A DNA stretch of 64,000 nucleotides from Dactylosporangium siamense (GCF_016862795.1 NZ_BONQ01000077.1:171824-235823); one strand, 5' to 3'. Counted from the first letter of the stretch, positions 40,749 through 49,976 are shown. Made by a program: numbers and translations. Notes: generated by a model not told the origin, from the letters alone.

Positions 40749-43700
40749 AGTTTGCCGTTCTTCTTCAACCGGTTCGGGTCCTCGTCGAGCCGGCCGGTGC
40801 CCTTCAGTGACTTGCCGGCGTTGGCTTTCACACCGGCGTTGTTGGGAGGCGTCCCACCGAGCCGCACCGTCATCGCGTCCGCGTCACGGGTCAACGTGTC
40901 GCGGACCTCGGCCTCGGGCACGAGCTTGGTGGTCAGCAGGTCCCGGAAGGCTTTGAGCTCCTTCAGGGCCTTGGTGTCGTTGCCGTTCGCCTCGGCCTTG
41001 CGGGCCTTGGCGAGCTGGTCCGACAGCTGGGTGTACGCCTTGTTCGTCAGCCGGCTCGTCGCCTTGAACCGGTCCAGCAGGTTCTGCATGTCCCGGAACG
41101 AGGTGGTGACGAAGAACCGCACGGTGCTGGTGGTGGCGTTGCCGGCGTTGTCGGTGCCGACGACGACCAGCTCGTGCATGCCGAGGTCGAGCTCGTACAT
41201 GGCCTGCAGGGTGCCGGTCTGGTAGGCGCCGCCGTCCAGCGAACCGGTGACCGACCTGATGCCGGAGACCGGGTCGATGGCCTGCCAGGTGACGCGGACG
41301 TCCTGGCTGTCGCCGTAGAGCTGGCCGTCGGCGAGGCCGGCGACGATGACCGTCGGCGCGGTGCCGTCGATCTTCAGGATGGCCGACTTGAGCGTCTCGA
41401 CGTTGCCGGCCGCGTCGGTGGCCTTGTAGAGCAGCTCGTGCTGGCCGTTGCCGGTCACGTTGACCGGCGTCGTGTACGCCGTCCACGGGCCGCCGTCCAG
41501 CGACCACTCCACCTTGGACACGCCGGCGCCGGCGTCGGTGGCGGCGAGCGTCACCGGGGTGGCGCCGTTGTGCCAGCCGGCGTCGGTGGCCGGCGCGAAC
41601 GCCGCCGTGGTGACCGGCGCGGTCGCGTCGATCTTCACGGTGGTGGTCTGGACGGTCGAGACGTTGCCCGCCTTGTCCGTTGCCCGCGCCTTGACGGTGT
41701 GCGTGCCGTCGCCGCTGACCGCGATCGGAGCGGTGTAGGCCGTCCAGGTGCTGTCGGCGTCGAGCTGGTATTCGACCTTGTCGACGCCCGAGCCGCCCGC
41801 GTTGTCGGTCGCCGCGAGGGTCACGGTGACCGGGCCGGTGTACCAGCCGGCCGTCGGTGGGACGTCCGAGGAGACGGTGGACGTCACCGTCGGCGCGGTC
41901 GTGTCCACCACGGCGGTGCTGAGGTGGAAGTAGTCGAACGCCGCCGGCTTCGACGCCGTCTGTCCGGCGCCGAGGGTGTACAGACCGACCTTGGTCCCGG
42001 TCGCCACCGCCGCGTTGGTGAGGGTCTCGAACGCGGTGTAGGTGACGCCGTCCGCCGAGTACGAGGCGGTGTAGACGTTGCCGGCCTTGACCAGGCGCAG
42101 GTACCAGACCGAGCCGGTCAGGTTGCTCGCGCCGGGCTGCGGGTTCTGCACGACCCCGCCGATCTCGCTGCGGAACTCGAGCCGCCGCGTGACCGCCTGG
42201 CCGGGCTGGTTGTCGGCGACGAAGTCGAGCTTGACGTAGTTGTCGTCATCGCCGTAGACGATCAGGCCGCCCTGCTGGTACTGCTCGTTGAACTGCGAGC
42301 CGTCGACCTTCGTGTCGAGCGTGAAGTCACCGGTGGGTGCCTTCTGCAGGATGAAGTTCGTCGGGTTGGTGTTGCCCGCGCCGTAGATGTCGCCGTTGGG
42401 GACGTCGACCTGCAGGACACCGTTGGCGACGCGGTACTTCGTGGAGTCCTCCCGCACGATCGCGTTCCACCGGCAGTGGTCCAATGCGGACCCGGTGAAC
42501 TCGTCGTTCGGGTCGACACTCGCGACCTCGTCCGGCGCCAGCTGGAAGTAGTCGAAGCTCGCGTTGACGACCGGCGCGGTGGTGCCGCCGTTCAGCGCGA
42601 ACAGACCGATCTTCGGGTTGGCGATGCCGGCGAGCGCCGCCGACCGGCCGACCGGGACGAACGTGGTGCCGTCCGCCGAGTAGGACGCGGTCAGGTTGGT
42701 GCCGTCGGAGGCGATCCGCACGTAGTACGTGTCGCCCGCCGGGCCAGCGGTCGCGTCGGCAGCCTCGTTGCGCGGCGTGCCGGCGCTCTCGCGGATGAAC
42801 TCGATCCGCCGGGAGCCGCTGTAGAGCACGTCGACCTTGGCGTAGTTGTCGTCATCGCCGTAGACGATGAGACCGGCCTGCTGGTAGTTCGCCGTCGTCG
42901 GCAGGGTGATCTTCGTGGTGGCCTGCCACGTGCCACTGGGTGCCGGCTGCAGCACCAGGTTGGTGGCGTCGTTGCGGCTGCCGTACAGGTCGCCGGCCAT
43001 GGTCGGCAGGATCAGCGATCCGCCGCCGACGGAGAACGTCTGGTTCTCCCGGACGACCGTCCACTTCGCACGGTCCAACGCGGATCCGAGGAAGTCGTCG
43101 GACTTCGCGCCGAAGCACGACGTGTTCGCCGCCTCGGCCTTCACGGCCACGCTGCTGTACCCCTTCGCCCCGCGGGCGTCGGTGACGGTCAGCGTCGCGA
43201 TGAAGTTCCCCGCGGCCGTGTAGGTGTGGCTGGCGTTGGCCGTCGTGGCCGTGCCGCCGTCGCCGAAGTCCCACGCGTAGGTCAGCGGCGTGTCGCCCTC
43301 GGCGTCGGTCGCCGAGCCGGTGAACGCCACGGTGAACGGCGCCGTCCCGGTCGGCGGGGTGGCGGTCGCGGTGACCACCGGCGGCGCGTTGTCCGTCACG
43401 CCCTTGCCGATGAAGTCGACCCAGTTGATGTTGTAGCCGGCTCCGGAACCGGTGGCGATGAAGTACAGCGGGCCGGAGCTGGTGCTGGCGGTGACGTCCA
43501 CCGTCAGGTCCACATAGGTCTGCCAGCCGCCCGTGCCCGGGACCGCGACGGACCCGACGATCGGGCCGTCCAGTGCGCCGGTGCGGATCTGGATCGTGCC
43601 GCCGGTGGCGTTGTTGCTGGCGGCGCGGATCTTCAGCTGGCTGATGCCGGTGAGGTTGGCCGGCGCGAAGGAGAACCAGTCGCCCTCCTCGACGAAGCCG

Positions 43701-46549
43701 ATGTTCTGGAACCCACCCTGCGGGTCCCCGGTCGTCTCCGTCCGCACGCCCGGGTCGCCGCCGGCGGTCGAGCCCGGCACCCGCCCGGTGGCCGCGAAGT
43801 ACTCGGCCTGCTTGCGCTTGGGCTGCAACTGGACCAGCGACCGCCCGGTGAGCGGCCCGGCGCCACCGGCGCCACCACCGTCCACATAGGAGGCCTCGAT
43901 GACGGCGAAGACGTCGGCGTCGGCGCCGTGCCCACTGGCCAGGGAGGTCTGGACCGTGCCGCTGCAGCCGGTGTACTGGTTGAGCGGGTGGGCGTGCTCG
44001 TCGTGGCCCAGCAGGTACTGGACCTGGACCTTCGAGCAGTCGACCGGGCCGTCCTCGGGGTCGGTCACGGTCACCGTGAACGCGACCTGGTCGCCCCACT
44101 GGTAGAAGCCACCGTCGGGCGGCAGCGTGATGGTGACCTTCGGCGCGGTGTTGCCGACCGTGACGGGCACGTTCGCCGTGGCGCTGCGCCCCTCCGAGTC
44201 GGTGACGGTCAGCTGGGCGGTGAAGTTGCCGTTGCTGGTGTACGTGTGCGACGGGTTCGGGTCGCTGGACGTACCCCCGTCACCGAACGACCAGGCGAAG
44301 GTGATCGTCTGCCCGTCCGGGTCACGGGACCCGGCGCTCGAGAACTGCACGGCGAGCGGGGCGGGGCCGCTGGTCGGGTTGGCCGCGGCCTGCGCGATCG
44401 GGGCCCGGTCACCGGCGATGTAGTCGATGCGGTAGACGCCGGAGTCGTCGTTGTTGCCGCCGAAGCCGGTGCCCCACTCGATGAGGTAGAGCGCGCCGTC
44501 GGGGCCGAACTCCATGTCCATCGGGCGGATCGTGCTCATGCCGACCAACGCCTGGTTGATGTCCACAAGGGACTTACCGTCGGCGCTGACCTGCATCGTG
44601 TAGAGCTTGTTCTGGTTCCACTCGCCGAAGATGGCCTTGCCGTCGTAGTACTGCGGCCACTTCCTCTCCGAGGTGGAGTCCGCGTTGTACCGGTAGACGG
44701 GGCCGCCCATGGGTGCGCCACCGCCACCGATCTCGGGGAAGCGCGGGTTGCCGTCGTAGTCGTAGTCGACAGTGGCGGCGATGACCGGCGGCAGGTTCGT
44801 CAGGCCGGTGTTGTTGGGCGAGTTGTTGACCGGTGCGGCGCAGTCGAACGCCGGTCCGGCCGGGCCGGACGGGAACGTCCAGTCGCGGTAGGGCACGTTC
44901 GCGCCGGTGCAGTACGGCCAGCCGTAGTTGCCGGGCTGCCCGACGATGTTCCACTCGACGGTGTTGCCGGGGCCGCGGTTCGCGTTCGCCTGCGCGGCGT
45001 CCGGGCCGTAGTCACCGACGTAGAGCGTGTTCGTCTTCGGGTCGACGCCGATGCGGAACGGGTTGCGGAAGCCCATCGCGAAGATCTCGGGACGGGTCTT
45101 CGCGGTGCCGACCGGGAACAGGTTGCCCGACGGGATCGTGTACGTGCCGTCGGCCTGCGGCTTGATCCGGATGACCTTGCCACGCAGGTCGTTGGTGTTG
45201 CCGGCGCTGCGCTGCGCGTCGTAGTCCTGCCGGCCGGCCCGCTCGTCGATCGGCGCGTAACCGTCGGACTCGAACGGGTTGGTGTTGTCACCGGTGGCGA
45301 GGTACAGGTTGCCGGCGCTGTCGAACGTCATCGTGCCGCCGGCGTGGCAGCACGTGTTGCGCTGGGTGTCGACCTGCAGGACCTGCTTCTCGCTGCTCAG
45401 GTCGATCGTGTCACCGACCGCCGTGAACCGGCTCAGGACGTTGCGGGGTCCGCCGCCGTTGGGTGCGTAATACAGGTACACCCAGTGGTTCTGCGCGAAA
45501 CCCGGGTCGAGCGTGATGCCGAGCAGCCCGTCCTCGTTACCGGTGAAGACCGGGACGGTCGCGGCGGTGACGGTGGTGTGCGTGTCCGGCTTGACGATCT
45601 GGACCCGCCCGTCGCGCTCGATGTAGAAGACCCGCCCGTCGGGCGCGACCGCGAGCTCCATCGGGTTGTTGGTGTTGCTGTCCAGCGTGGTCTTCTCGAA
45701 GCCGCTGGTCAGCGTGGCGCTGCAGTCGGACTTGAGCACGCCCGCGGCGGTCTCGATGCCGCCGAGCAGGTGCCCGAGGAACAGCGGGTCGGTGTAGGAC
45801 TCCTGGGTGTGGCCGGCGCCCGTGTACCAGGAGCGCCCGCCGTCGTAGTCGCGGCACCACGCGAACGGGTGGTCGGCGCCCATGGCACCGGTCCCGGGCG
45901 TGTAGCTGCTCTCGTCCAGGCTGGCCAGGACGTGCACCTTGCCGCGGGGGTTGGCGCGGAAGTTGTACCACTCGTCGTAGCGGCTCCACCGGTCCGGCAG
46001 GTCCTTCGTGGACGGATGCGCCGGGTCCTCGACCTTGATGGTCGCCTGCTGCTGCGCCGGGTGGCTGGTGAAGTAGGCGCCGACGAGCTCGCCGTACCAC
46101 GGCCAGTCGTATTCGGTGTCGCTCGCGGCGTGCACACCGGCGTAACCGCCGCCGGCCTTGATGTACCGCTCGAACGCGCCCTGCTGGTCGGCGTCGAGCA
46201 CGTCGCCGGTGGTGGACAGCCAGACGACAACTTCATATTTTGCGAGGTTGGCGTCGGTGAAGGCGCCGGCGTCCTCGGTTGTGTCGACGGTGAAGCCGTT
46301 GGCGGCGCCGAGTTGCTGGATGGCGGCGATCCCGGCGGGGATGGCGTCGTGGCGGAAGCCCGCCGTCTTGGAGAAGACGAGGACGTCGAACGGTTCGACG
46401 GCCTGGTTCTGCACCGGAGCCTGGACGGGGGCCTGGACCGGGGCGGCTTGTGCGGCGACGGCCGGAAGGGCGACGGCCGCGGTGGCGATGAGGGATATGG
46501 AGGCAAGGCTGAGTAGCGCGCGTGACGCGCGCTGGCGGGTGGTGAACAC
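40745..46549 (-). CDS. Large secreted ThuA / PQQ-type sugar dehydrogenase / PKD multidomain protein
   Basis: About 1934 residues from the GTG at 46549 behind AAGGAG; the 60-codon upstream extension is not needed. Order: signal peptide (1-35), ThuA glutamine-amidotransferase-like domain (~50-275, DVLVFSKTAGFRHDAIPAGI), soluble glucose/sorbosone dehydrogenase beta-propeller (~285-720, MELAVAPDGRVFYIERDGRV), PKD domain, an Ig-like segment, CBM6-like domain, second PKD (AWDFGDGGTATTANASHTY), two concanavalin-like domains each with QQGGLIVYGDDDNY-type cores, several Ig-like repeats (ATDNAGGSGVDKVEYQLD) and a helical FIMAH-like end. It probably oxidises or binds polysaccharide-derived sugars outside the cell. 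Confidence 0.88.
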   Translation of the reverse strand: MFTTRQRASRALLSLASISLIATAAVALPAVAAQAAPVQAPVQAPVQNQAVEPFDVLVFSKTAGFRHDAIPAGIAAIQQLGAANGFTVDTTEDAGAFTDANLAKYEVVVWLSTTGDVLDADQQGAFERYIKAGGGYAGVHAASDTEYDWPWYGELVGAYFTSHPAQQQATIKVEDPAHPSTKDLPDRWSRYDEWYNFRANPRGKVHVLASLDESSYTPGTGAMGADHPFAWCRDYDGGRSWYTGAGHTQESYTDPLFLGHLLGGIETAAGVLKSDCSATLTSGFEKTTLDSNTNNPMELAVAPDGRVFYIERDGRVQIVKPDTHTTVTAATVPVFTGNEDGLLGITLDPGFAQNHWVYLYYAPNGGGPRNVLSRFTAVGDTIDLSSEKQVLQVDTQRNTCCHAGGTMTFDSAGNLYLATGDNTNPFESDGYAPIDERAGRQDYDAQRSAGNTNDLRGKVIRIKPQADGTYTIPSGNLFPVGTAKTRPEIFAMGFRNPFRIGVDPKTNTLYVGDYGPDAAQANANRGPGNTVEWNIVGQPGNYGWPYCTGANVPYRDWTFPSGPAGPAFDCAAPVNNSPNNTGLTNLPPVIAATVDYDYDGNPRFPEIGGGGAPMGGPVYRYNADSTSERKWPQYYDGKAIFGEWNQNKLYTMQVSADGKSLVDINQALVGMSTIRPMDMEFGPDGALYLIEWGTGFGGNNDDSGVYRIDYIAGDRAPIAQAAANPTSGPAPLAVQFSSAGSRDPDGQTITFAWSFGDGGTSSDPNPSHTYTSNGNFTAQLTVTDSEGRSATANVPVTVGNTAPKVTITLPPDGGFYQWGDQVAFTVTVTDPEDGPVDCSKVQVQYLLGHDEHAHPLNQYTGCSGTVQTSLASGHGADADVFAVIEASYVDGGGAGGAGPLTGRSLVQLQPKRKQAEYFAATGRVPGSTAGGDPGVRTETTGDPQGGFQNIGFVEEGDWFSFAPANLTGISQLKIRAASNNATGGTIQIRTGALDGPIVGSVAVPGTGGWQTYVDLTVDVTASTSSGPLYFIATGSGAGYNINWVDFIGKGVTDNAPPVVTATATPPTGTAPFTVAFTGSATDAEGDTPLTYAWDFGDGGTATTANASHTYTAAGNFIATLTVTDARGAKGYSSVAVKAEAANTSCFGAKSDDFLGSALDRAKWTVVRENQTFSVGGGSLILPTMAGDLYGSRNDATNLVLQPAPSGTWQATTKITLPTTANYQQAGLIVYGDDDNYAKVDVLYSGSRRIEFIRESAGTPRNEAADATAGPAGDTYYVRIASDGTNLTASYSADGTTFVPVGRSAALAGIANPKIGLFALNGGTTAPVVNASFDYFQLAPDEVASVDPNDEFTGSALDHCRWNAIVREDSTKYRVANGVLQVDVPNGDIYGAGNTNPTNFILQKAPTGDFTLDTKVDGSQFNEQYQQGGLIVYGDDDNYVKLDFVADNQPGQAVTRRLEFRSEIGGVVQNPQPGASNLTGSVWYLRLVKAGNVYTASYSADGVTYTAFETLTNAAVATGTKVGLYTLGAGQTASKPAAFDYFHLSTAVVDTTAPTVTSTVSSDVPPTAGWYTGPVTVTLAATDNAGGSGVDKVEYQLDADSTWTAYTAPIAVSGDGTHTVKARATDKAGNVSTVQTTTVKIDATAPVTTAAFAPATDAGWHNGATPVTLAATDAGAGVSKVEWSLDGGPWTAYTTPVNVTGNGQHELLYKATDAAGNVETLKSAILKIDGTAPTVIVAGLADGQLYGDSQDVRVTWQAIDPVSGIRSVTGSLDGGAYQTGTLQAMYELDLGMHELVVVGTDNAGNATTSTVRFFVTTSFRDMQNLLDRFKATSRLTNKAYTQLSDQLAKARKAEANGNDTKALKELKAFRDLLTTKLVPEAEVRDTLTRDADAMTVRLGGTPPNNAGVKANAGKSLKGTGRLDEDPNRLKKNGKL

Positions 46550-46825
46550 GGAGCTCCTTGTGCGGGGTGGACACAGGTCGCTGCGCGCAACGGTTCGCCG
46601 AAAACCGGTGTGCGGATAAAAACCGGGGTTCTCCCGCCGAGGAGTCGTCCGGTCTTCGCGGTGGTTCGTTGTGTTACCTAACAAACTAGCCGCGAGGGCC
46701 GCCGCGCGGAAGGGTCGTCTGGTGGTCATACGGTTTCGCCGTGGTTTTCGAAACCGGTCGACCGGTTCCGCGATGGTTTGTGCCGGTCAGCTGATTGCCT
46801 GGTGGCATTTCGCCAGCCAGCTCCA
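46550..46825. other. Upstream region of the ThuA gene, no gene seen
   Basis: Short open frames on both strands have no ribosome site or recognisable product. TGCGCGCAACGG near 46587 and TGGTTTTCGAAACCGG near 46742 are small inverted repeats. Together with the repeats and remnants to 47289, it makes the longest non-coding stretch in the window (46550-47289). Confidence 0.5.
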
Positions 46826-46921
46826 GGTGGTTGTACGGCGCTTTCGCGGCCGGCGCCCGGTGGTTGCGCGGTGCTTTTCGCAACCGGCGTCAGTCGGTTG
46901 TGCGGTGCTTTTCGCAGCCGG
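46826..46921. repeat. Three ~33-base direct repeats that each form a hairpin
   Basis: Units at 46826-46853, 46859-46887 and 46893-46921 share GGTTGTGCGGTGCTTTTCGC-AACCGG. The middle unit pairs GGTTGCG with CGCAACC across GGTGCTTTT-like sequence. The last unit ends in the C-terminal codons of the regulator remnant. Confidence 0.65.
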
Positions 46922-47087
46922 TCAGCGGGGTGTCGAGGGTGGCCAGTGCCGTCGCCGTCGGTGCGTCGGCCGGGGTGTAGACGATCATCCGTAGCTCGGG
47001 GGTGCCGGCCAGCTGCATGCTCTGCGTGGCCAGCCGCAGATCGCCGAGGCCGGCGTGCCGGAAGATCTTCAACCGGCCGCGATCACC
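46890..47087 (-). pseudogene. C-terminal remnant of an MmyB-type XRE regulator
   Basis: Reverse-strand codons give RLKIFRHAGLGDLRL, MQLAGTPELRMIVYTPAD and ATALATLDTPL, matching the end of the MmyB-like ligand-binding domain (normally H-P-x-V-G-E-L, L-P-G-x-P-x-Q-x-L-x-x-Y-T-A-E-x-G-S). The DNA-binding domain and the rest of the ligand domain are missing. The upstream frame to 47249 is unrelated. This looks like the 3' end left after a deletion. Confidence 0.6.
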
Positions 47088-47159
47088 GACGCCACCCTGT
47101 GCGCCGCGGGCCTGCTCGCCACCACCGCTGCCCTGCTCGTCCCCCGCCGCCCGGCCTGA
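47073..47159 (+). pseudogene. C-terminal remnant resembling an MFS transporter tail
   Basis: Plus-strand codons before the TGA at 47157 read AITDATLCAAGLLATTAALL followed by VPRRPA, which looks like the last membrane helix and tail of a major-facilitator transporter. No start or upstream helices exist. It abuts the regulator remnant back to back. Confidence 0.4.
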
Positions 47160-47289
47160 ACTGCGGGTATCGACCAACGTGGGTGCGGTGCGCGTGGCGG
47201 GGTGGCGGACGGCCGCGCGGATGAGTGCGTGGGGGAGAAGGGGACGCAAGGGTTGAAGAACGAGCGTTCAGTACCGCAGCATGGGGTGT

Positions 47290-47532
47290 ATGGGTGAGCT
47301 TGTGGCGCTGCCCAAGTCGGGCGACGTGTTCGAAGACGTGCGGGGCGATGACCGCACCATGCGGGTGACCTGTCACCCGATGCGCGGCACCGTGGTCGTC
47401 TCGCTGTGGGTGGACAAGATCTGCCGGGCGTCGTTCCAGCTGGCCGAGGGCGACCTGCCCAGGCTGCGGGCCGCCCTCGACGCGATGGCGTTCGACGCCG
47501 AGCCGACGGTGGTGCGGGAGGAGAGCGCCTGA
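47290..47532 (+). CDS. Small cytosolic protein of unknown function
   Basis: 80 residues if started at ATG 47290 (MGELVALPKSGDVFEDVRGDD); ATG 47281 would add three. It has strands MRVTCHPMRGTVVVSLWVDK, then CRASFQLAEGDLPRLRAALDAM, a beta-strand-plus-helix pattern often seen in short actinobacterial conserved proteins. No membrane segment. It ends six bases before the convergent lactonase-like gene. Coding bias is strong, so it is probably real; its role is unknown. Confidence 0.68.
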   Translation: MGELVALPKSGDVFEDVRGDDRTMRVTCHPMRGTVVVSLWVDKICRASFQLAEGDLPRLRAALDAMAFDAEPTVVREESA

Positions 47533-47537
47533 CCCGC

Positions 47538-48491
47538 TCAGGGCAGGTGCAGGACCATGCTCGGTGACGGGTGCTCCAGGACGACCCGGCCGGGCTGGGG
47601 CACACCGGTGTCCGGGTCCAGCTCCAGCAGCGTGACGGTGTCGGAGTGCTGGTTGGCCACGACGAGGGCGCCGTCGATCAGGGTGAAGTGGCGCGGCCAG
47701 GTGCCGCCCGTCGACACCTCGTCGAGGGGCGAAAGGCCGGCCGGGTGCACCGCGAACGTGGTGATGGTGTCGTTGCCGCGGTTGGCGACGTAGAGCCGCG
47801 TGCCGTCCGGGGAGATGAGCAGCTCGCTGGGGAAGTTGTCGCCCGCGGGCGGGACCAGCACGGACGGCTGGACGTCGAGGACGTCGAAGTCCGGGCCCAG
47901 GGTGGCGACGGTCGAGGAGAGCTCGTTGGCGACGAGGACCCGGCCGTCCGGGTGCAGCGCGAGGTGCCGCGGGCCGCTGCCCAGCGGGGTCGTGCTCGTG
48001 GCGCGCCGGCGTTCGAGGGTGCCGCCGGGCGTCAACCGGTAGTGGATGATCTCGTCCAGGCCGAGGTCGACCACGTACACCATGGCATCGCGGACCGTCA
48101 CCTGGTGGGCGTGCGGAGCGGACTGCCGGACGGGGTGGACGCTGTGGCCGGCGTGTTGCACCAGGTCGGTGCGGGCCGCCAGGCCGCCGTCGGGGTCGAG
48201 GGCGAACACGGAGACGCTGCCGCCCTGGTAGTTGGCGGACAGGACGAACCCGTCGGTGACGGCCAGGTGGCACGGGGAGGCGCCACCGGTCGGCAGCGAG
48301 CCCAGCGGGGTGCCGTCGGGCCGGAACGCGGCGACGTGACCCTCGTCGAGCTCGGCGACCGTGTAGATCACACCGGTCGGGCCCGCGGCGAGGTAGGACG
48401 GCGAGGAGGCGCGGATCGGTGGACCCGCGGGCTTGAAATCGTCGTCGAAGATCGAGATCTGGTCGGCGTAGGAGCCGATGAGCACTGGCAC
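47538..48491 (-). CDS. Lactonase-family seven-bladed beta-propeller protein
   Basis: 317 residues from the GTG at 48491 (PVLIGSYADQISIF). Blade motifs recur: YLAAGPTGVIYTVAE, CHLAVTDGFVLSANYQGGSV, HQVTVRDAMVYVVDLGLDEI, RHLALHPDGRVLVANELSS, ELLISPDGTRLYVANRGNDT and RHFTLIDGALVVANQHSDT. This is the 6-phosphogluconolactonase-like (Pgl, YbhE-type) family, although many members have other or unknown substrates. TAGGGT seven bases before the start and the absence of a ribosome site suggest a leaderless message divergent from the desaturase gene, whose start is 100 bases away. Confidence 0.83.
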   Translation of the reverse strand: MPVLIGSYADQISIFDDDFKPAGPPIRASSPSYLAAGPTGVIYTVAELDEGHVAAFRPDGTPLGSLPTGGASPCHLAVTDGFVLSANYQGGSVSVFALDPDGGLAARTDLVQHAGHSVHPVRQSAPHAHQVTVRDAMVYVVDLGLDEIIHYRLTPGGTLERRRATSTTPLGSGPRHLALHPDGRVLVANELSSTVATLGPDFDVLDVQPSVLVPPAGDNFPSELLISPDGTRLYVANRGNDTITTFAVHPAGLSPLDEVSTGGTWPRHFTLIDGALVVANQHSDTVTLLELDPDTGVPQPGRVVLEHPSPSMVLHLP

Positions 48492-48498
48492 CCCACCC

Positions 48499-48504
48499 AC
48501 CCTA
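48499..48504 (-). promoter_or_regulatory. Candidate -10 element for the lactonase-like gene
   Basis: TAGGGT on the reverse strand, seven bases before the GTG at 48491. Confidence 0.4.
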
Positions 48505-48591
48505 ACGGTCCCCGATGGTAGGGCCAGCCCTACCACAAACAGCGGGGCTGCCCGGCTCGCTGTATCCGCGCAGGGCCGAGACGCTGGACAC

Positions 48592-49593
48592 ATGACGATC
48601 CTGGCCGACCGCACGTCCGACTTCACGACGTTGTCCAAACACATCCGTGCGGCCGGTCTGCTCGACCGCAGGCCCGGGTACTACGCCATCCGGTTCACCC
48701 TGGTCGCGGCCCTGTACGTCGGCGGGTGGGCGGCCCTGGCACTCACCGGATCGTCGTGGTGGGCGCTGCTGGTCGGGGCGGTCCTCGCCATCGCGTACGC
48801 CCAGGTCGCCCTGGTGGCGCACGACCTCGCGCACAAGCAGGTGTTCCGCGGGCGGCGCGCCTCGGAGGTCATCGGCATGCTGGTGGGCAACCTCGGCATC
48901 GGGATGAGCTACGGCTGGTGGATGAACAAGCACACCCGCCACCACGCCAACCCCAACCACGAGGAGCACGACCCGGACGTGGCGCCGGACATCCTGGTCT
49001 GGTCGACGCGGCAGGCGAACGAGGCCAAGGGCCTGGCCCGGCTCATCGGCGGCTGGCAGGCGCTGCTGTTCTTCCCCCTGCTGCTGCTGGAGGGGTTCAA
49101 CCTGCACGTGGCCAGTGCCCGGGCGATCGGCAAGATCAAGCGTTCGAAACTCGAAGGTTTCCTGTTGTACGGGCACTTCGTGCTCTACCTGGTCGCCGTG
49201 TTCGCGCTGCTGTCGCCGGGCGTGGCGGTCGCGTTCATCGCCGTGCACCAGGGGCTCTTCGGCCTGTACCTGGGCATGACGTTCGCGCCGAACCACAAGG
49301 GCATGCCCACCCTCACCGGTGAGGACGAGCTGGACTACTTGCGCAAGCAGGTCCTGACCTCCCGCAACGTGCGGGGCGGGGTCTGGGTCGACGTGCTGCT
49401 CGGCGGCCTGAACTACCAGATCGAGCACCACCTGTTCCCCAACATGCCGACCCCGAACCTGCGCAAGGCCCAGCCGATCGTGGAGAAGTACTGCGCGGAG
49501 ATCGGCGTCTCGTACCTGTCCGCGTCGTTCGTCGACTCGTACTCGCAGGCGCTGCGCCACCTGCACGCCGCGGGGGCACCGCTGCGCAAGTAG
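48592..49593 (+). CDS. Membrane fatty-acid desaturase
   Basis: 333 residues from the ATG at 48592. The three histidine boxes of acyl-lipid/acyl-CoA desaturases are present: HDLAHKQ, HTRHH and QIEHHLFP, the last with the glutamine seen in front-end type enzymes. They ligate a di-iron centre. Four membrane helices in two pairs (about 30-75 and 165-225) place the boxes on the cytoplasmic side. It introduces double bonds into membrane lipid acyl chains, often in response to cold. No ribosome site is clear; TATCCG is about 24 bases upstream of the start. Confidence 0.92.
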   Translation: MTILADRTSDFTTLSKHIRAAGLLDRRPGYYAIRFTLVAALYVGGWAALALTGSSWWALLVGAVLAIAYAQVALVAHDLAHKQVFRGRRASEVIGMLVGNLGIGMSYGWWMNKHTRHHANPNHEEHDPDVAPDILVWSTRQANEAKGLARLIGGWQALLFFPLLLLEGFNLHVASARAIGKIKRSKLEGFLLYGHFVLYLVAVFALLSPGVAVAFIAVHQGLFGLYLGMTFAPNHKGMPTLTGEDELDYLRKQVLTSRNVRGGVWVDVLLGGLNYQIEHHLFPNMPTPNLRKAQPIVEKYCAEIGVSYLSASFVDSYSQALRHLHAAGAPLRK

Positions 49594-49599
49594 CGCCGC

Positions 49600-49605
49600 T
49601 ACGGT
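49600..49605 (+). promoter_or_regulatory. Candidate -10 element for a leaderless transcript
   Basis: TACGGT seven bases before the ATG at 49613, immediately after the desaturase stop. Confidence 0.45.
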
Positions 49606-49612
49606 GACGTCC

Positions 49613-49969
49613 ATGGATCTTGGCACGGGGGAGCGGTACCGCAGGGGCTGGAAAATCATGCTCGGCTGGTACGCGGCATACGCGGTCGGGTGGATCGTCG
49701 CGGTGGTCTGGTACTACTCCAACCTGACCTTCTCCGACACCTGCAATCCGGGCGACCTCTTCTGCGACGAAGAGGGCGACACCTTCATCCTGAAGGTGGC
49801 CGCGATCGTGGGCGTGATCGTGCTGTCGCTGTGCCTGGTCCTGTCGTGGGCGCTGCTGCGGATGACCGTGGGATGGCTGCGGCCCGCCCCGCTTGCCGGC
49901 ACCCTCGCGGCCCTCGCCGGACCGGCCCTGCTCGTGGCGTTGACCTACACCCGGCTGCAGCTCCCGTGA
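49613..49969 (+). CDS. Small three-helix membrane protein
   Basis: 118 residues from ATG 49613 (MDLGTGERYRRGWKIMLGW). Three hydrophobic helices are visible (about 15-38, 62-85 and 92-115). The first outside loop contains DTCNPGDLFCDEE, with two cysteines that could form a disulfide. No family was recognised. TACGGT lies exactly seven bases upstream, so it may have its own leaderless transcript rather than depending on the desaturase. A strong terminator follows. Confidence 0.72.
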   Translation: MDLGTGERYRRGWKIMLGWYAAYAVGWIVAVVWYYSNLTFSDTCNPGDLFCDEEGDTFILKVAAIVGVIVLSLCLVLSWALLRMTVGWLRPAPLAGTLAALAGPALLVALTYTRLQLP

Positions 49970-49976
49970 ACATGCG

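Noticed and set aside
41174..46516. Very long open frame (about 1780 codons) on the plus strand opposite the ThuA/dehydrogenase gene
   Set aside because: It is antisense to a clearly recognisable multidomain gene, its translation is Arg/Gly/Asp/Val-rich without any family feature, and long antisense frames are expected at this GC content.
46890..47249. Intact 119-residue reverse-strand gene
   Set aside because: Only its last ~65 residues resemble a protein family; the first part is low complexity and overlaps the opposite-strand remnant.
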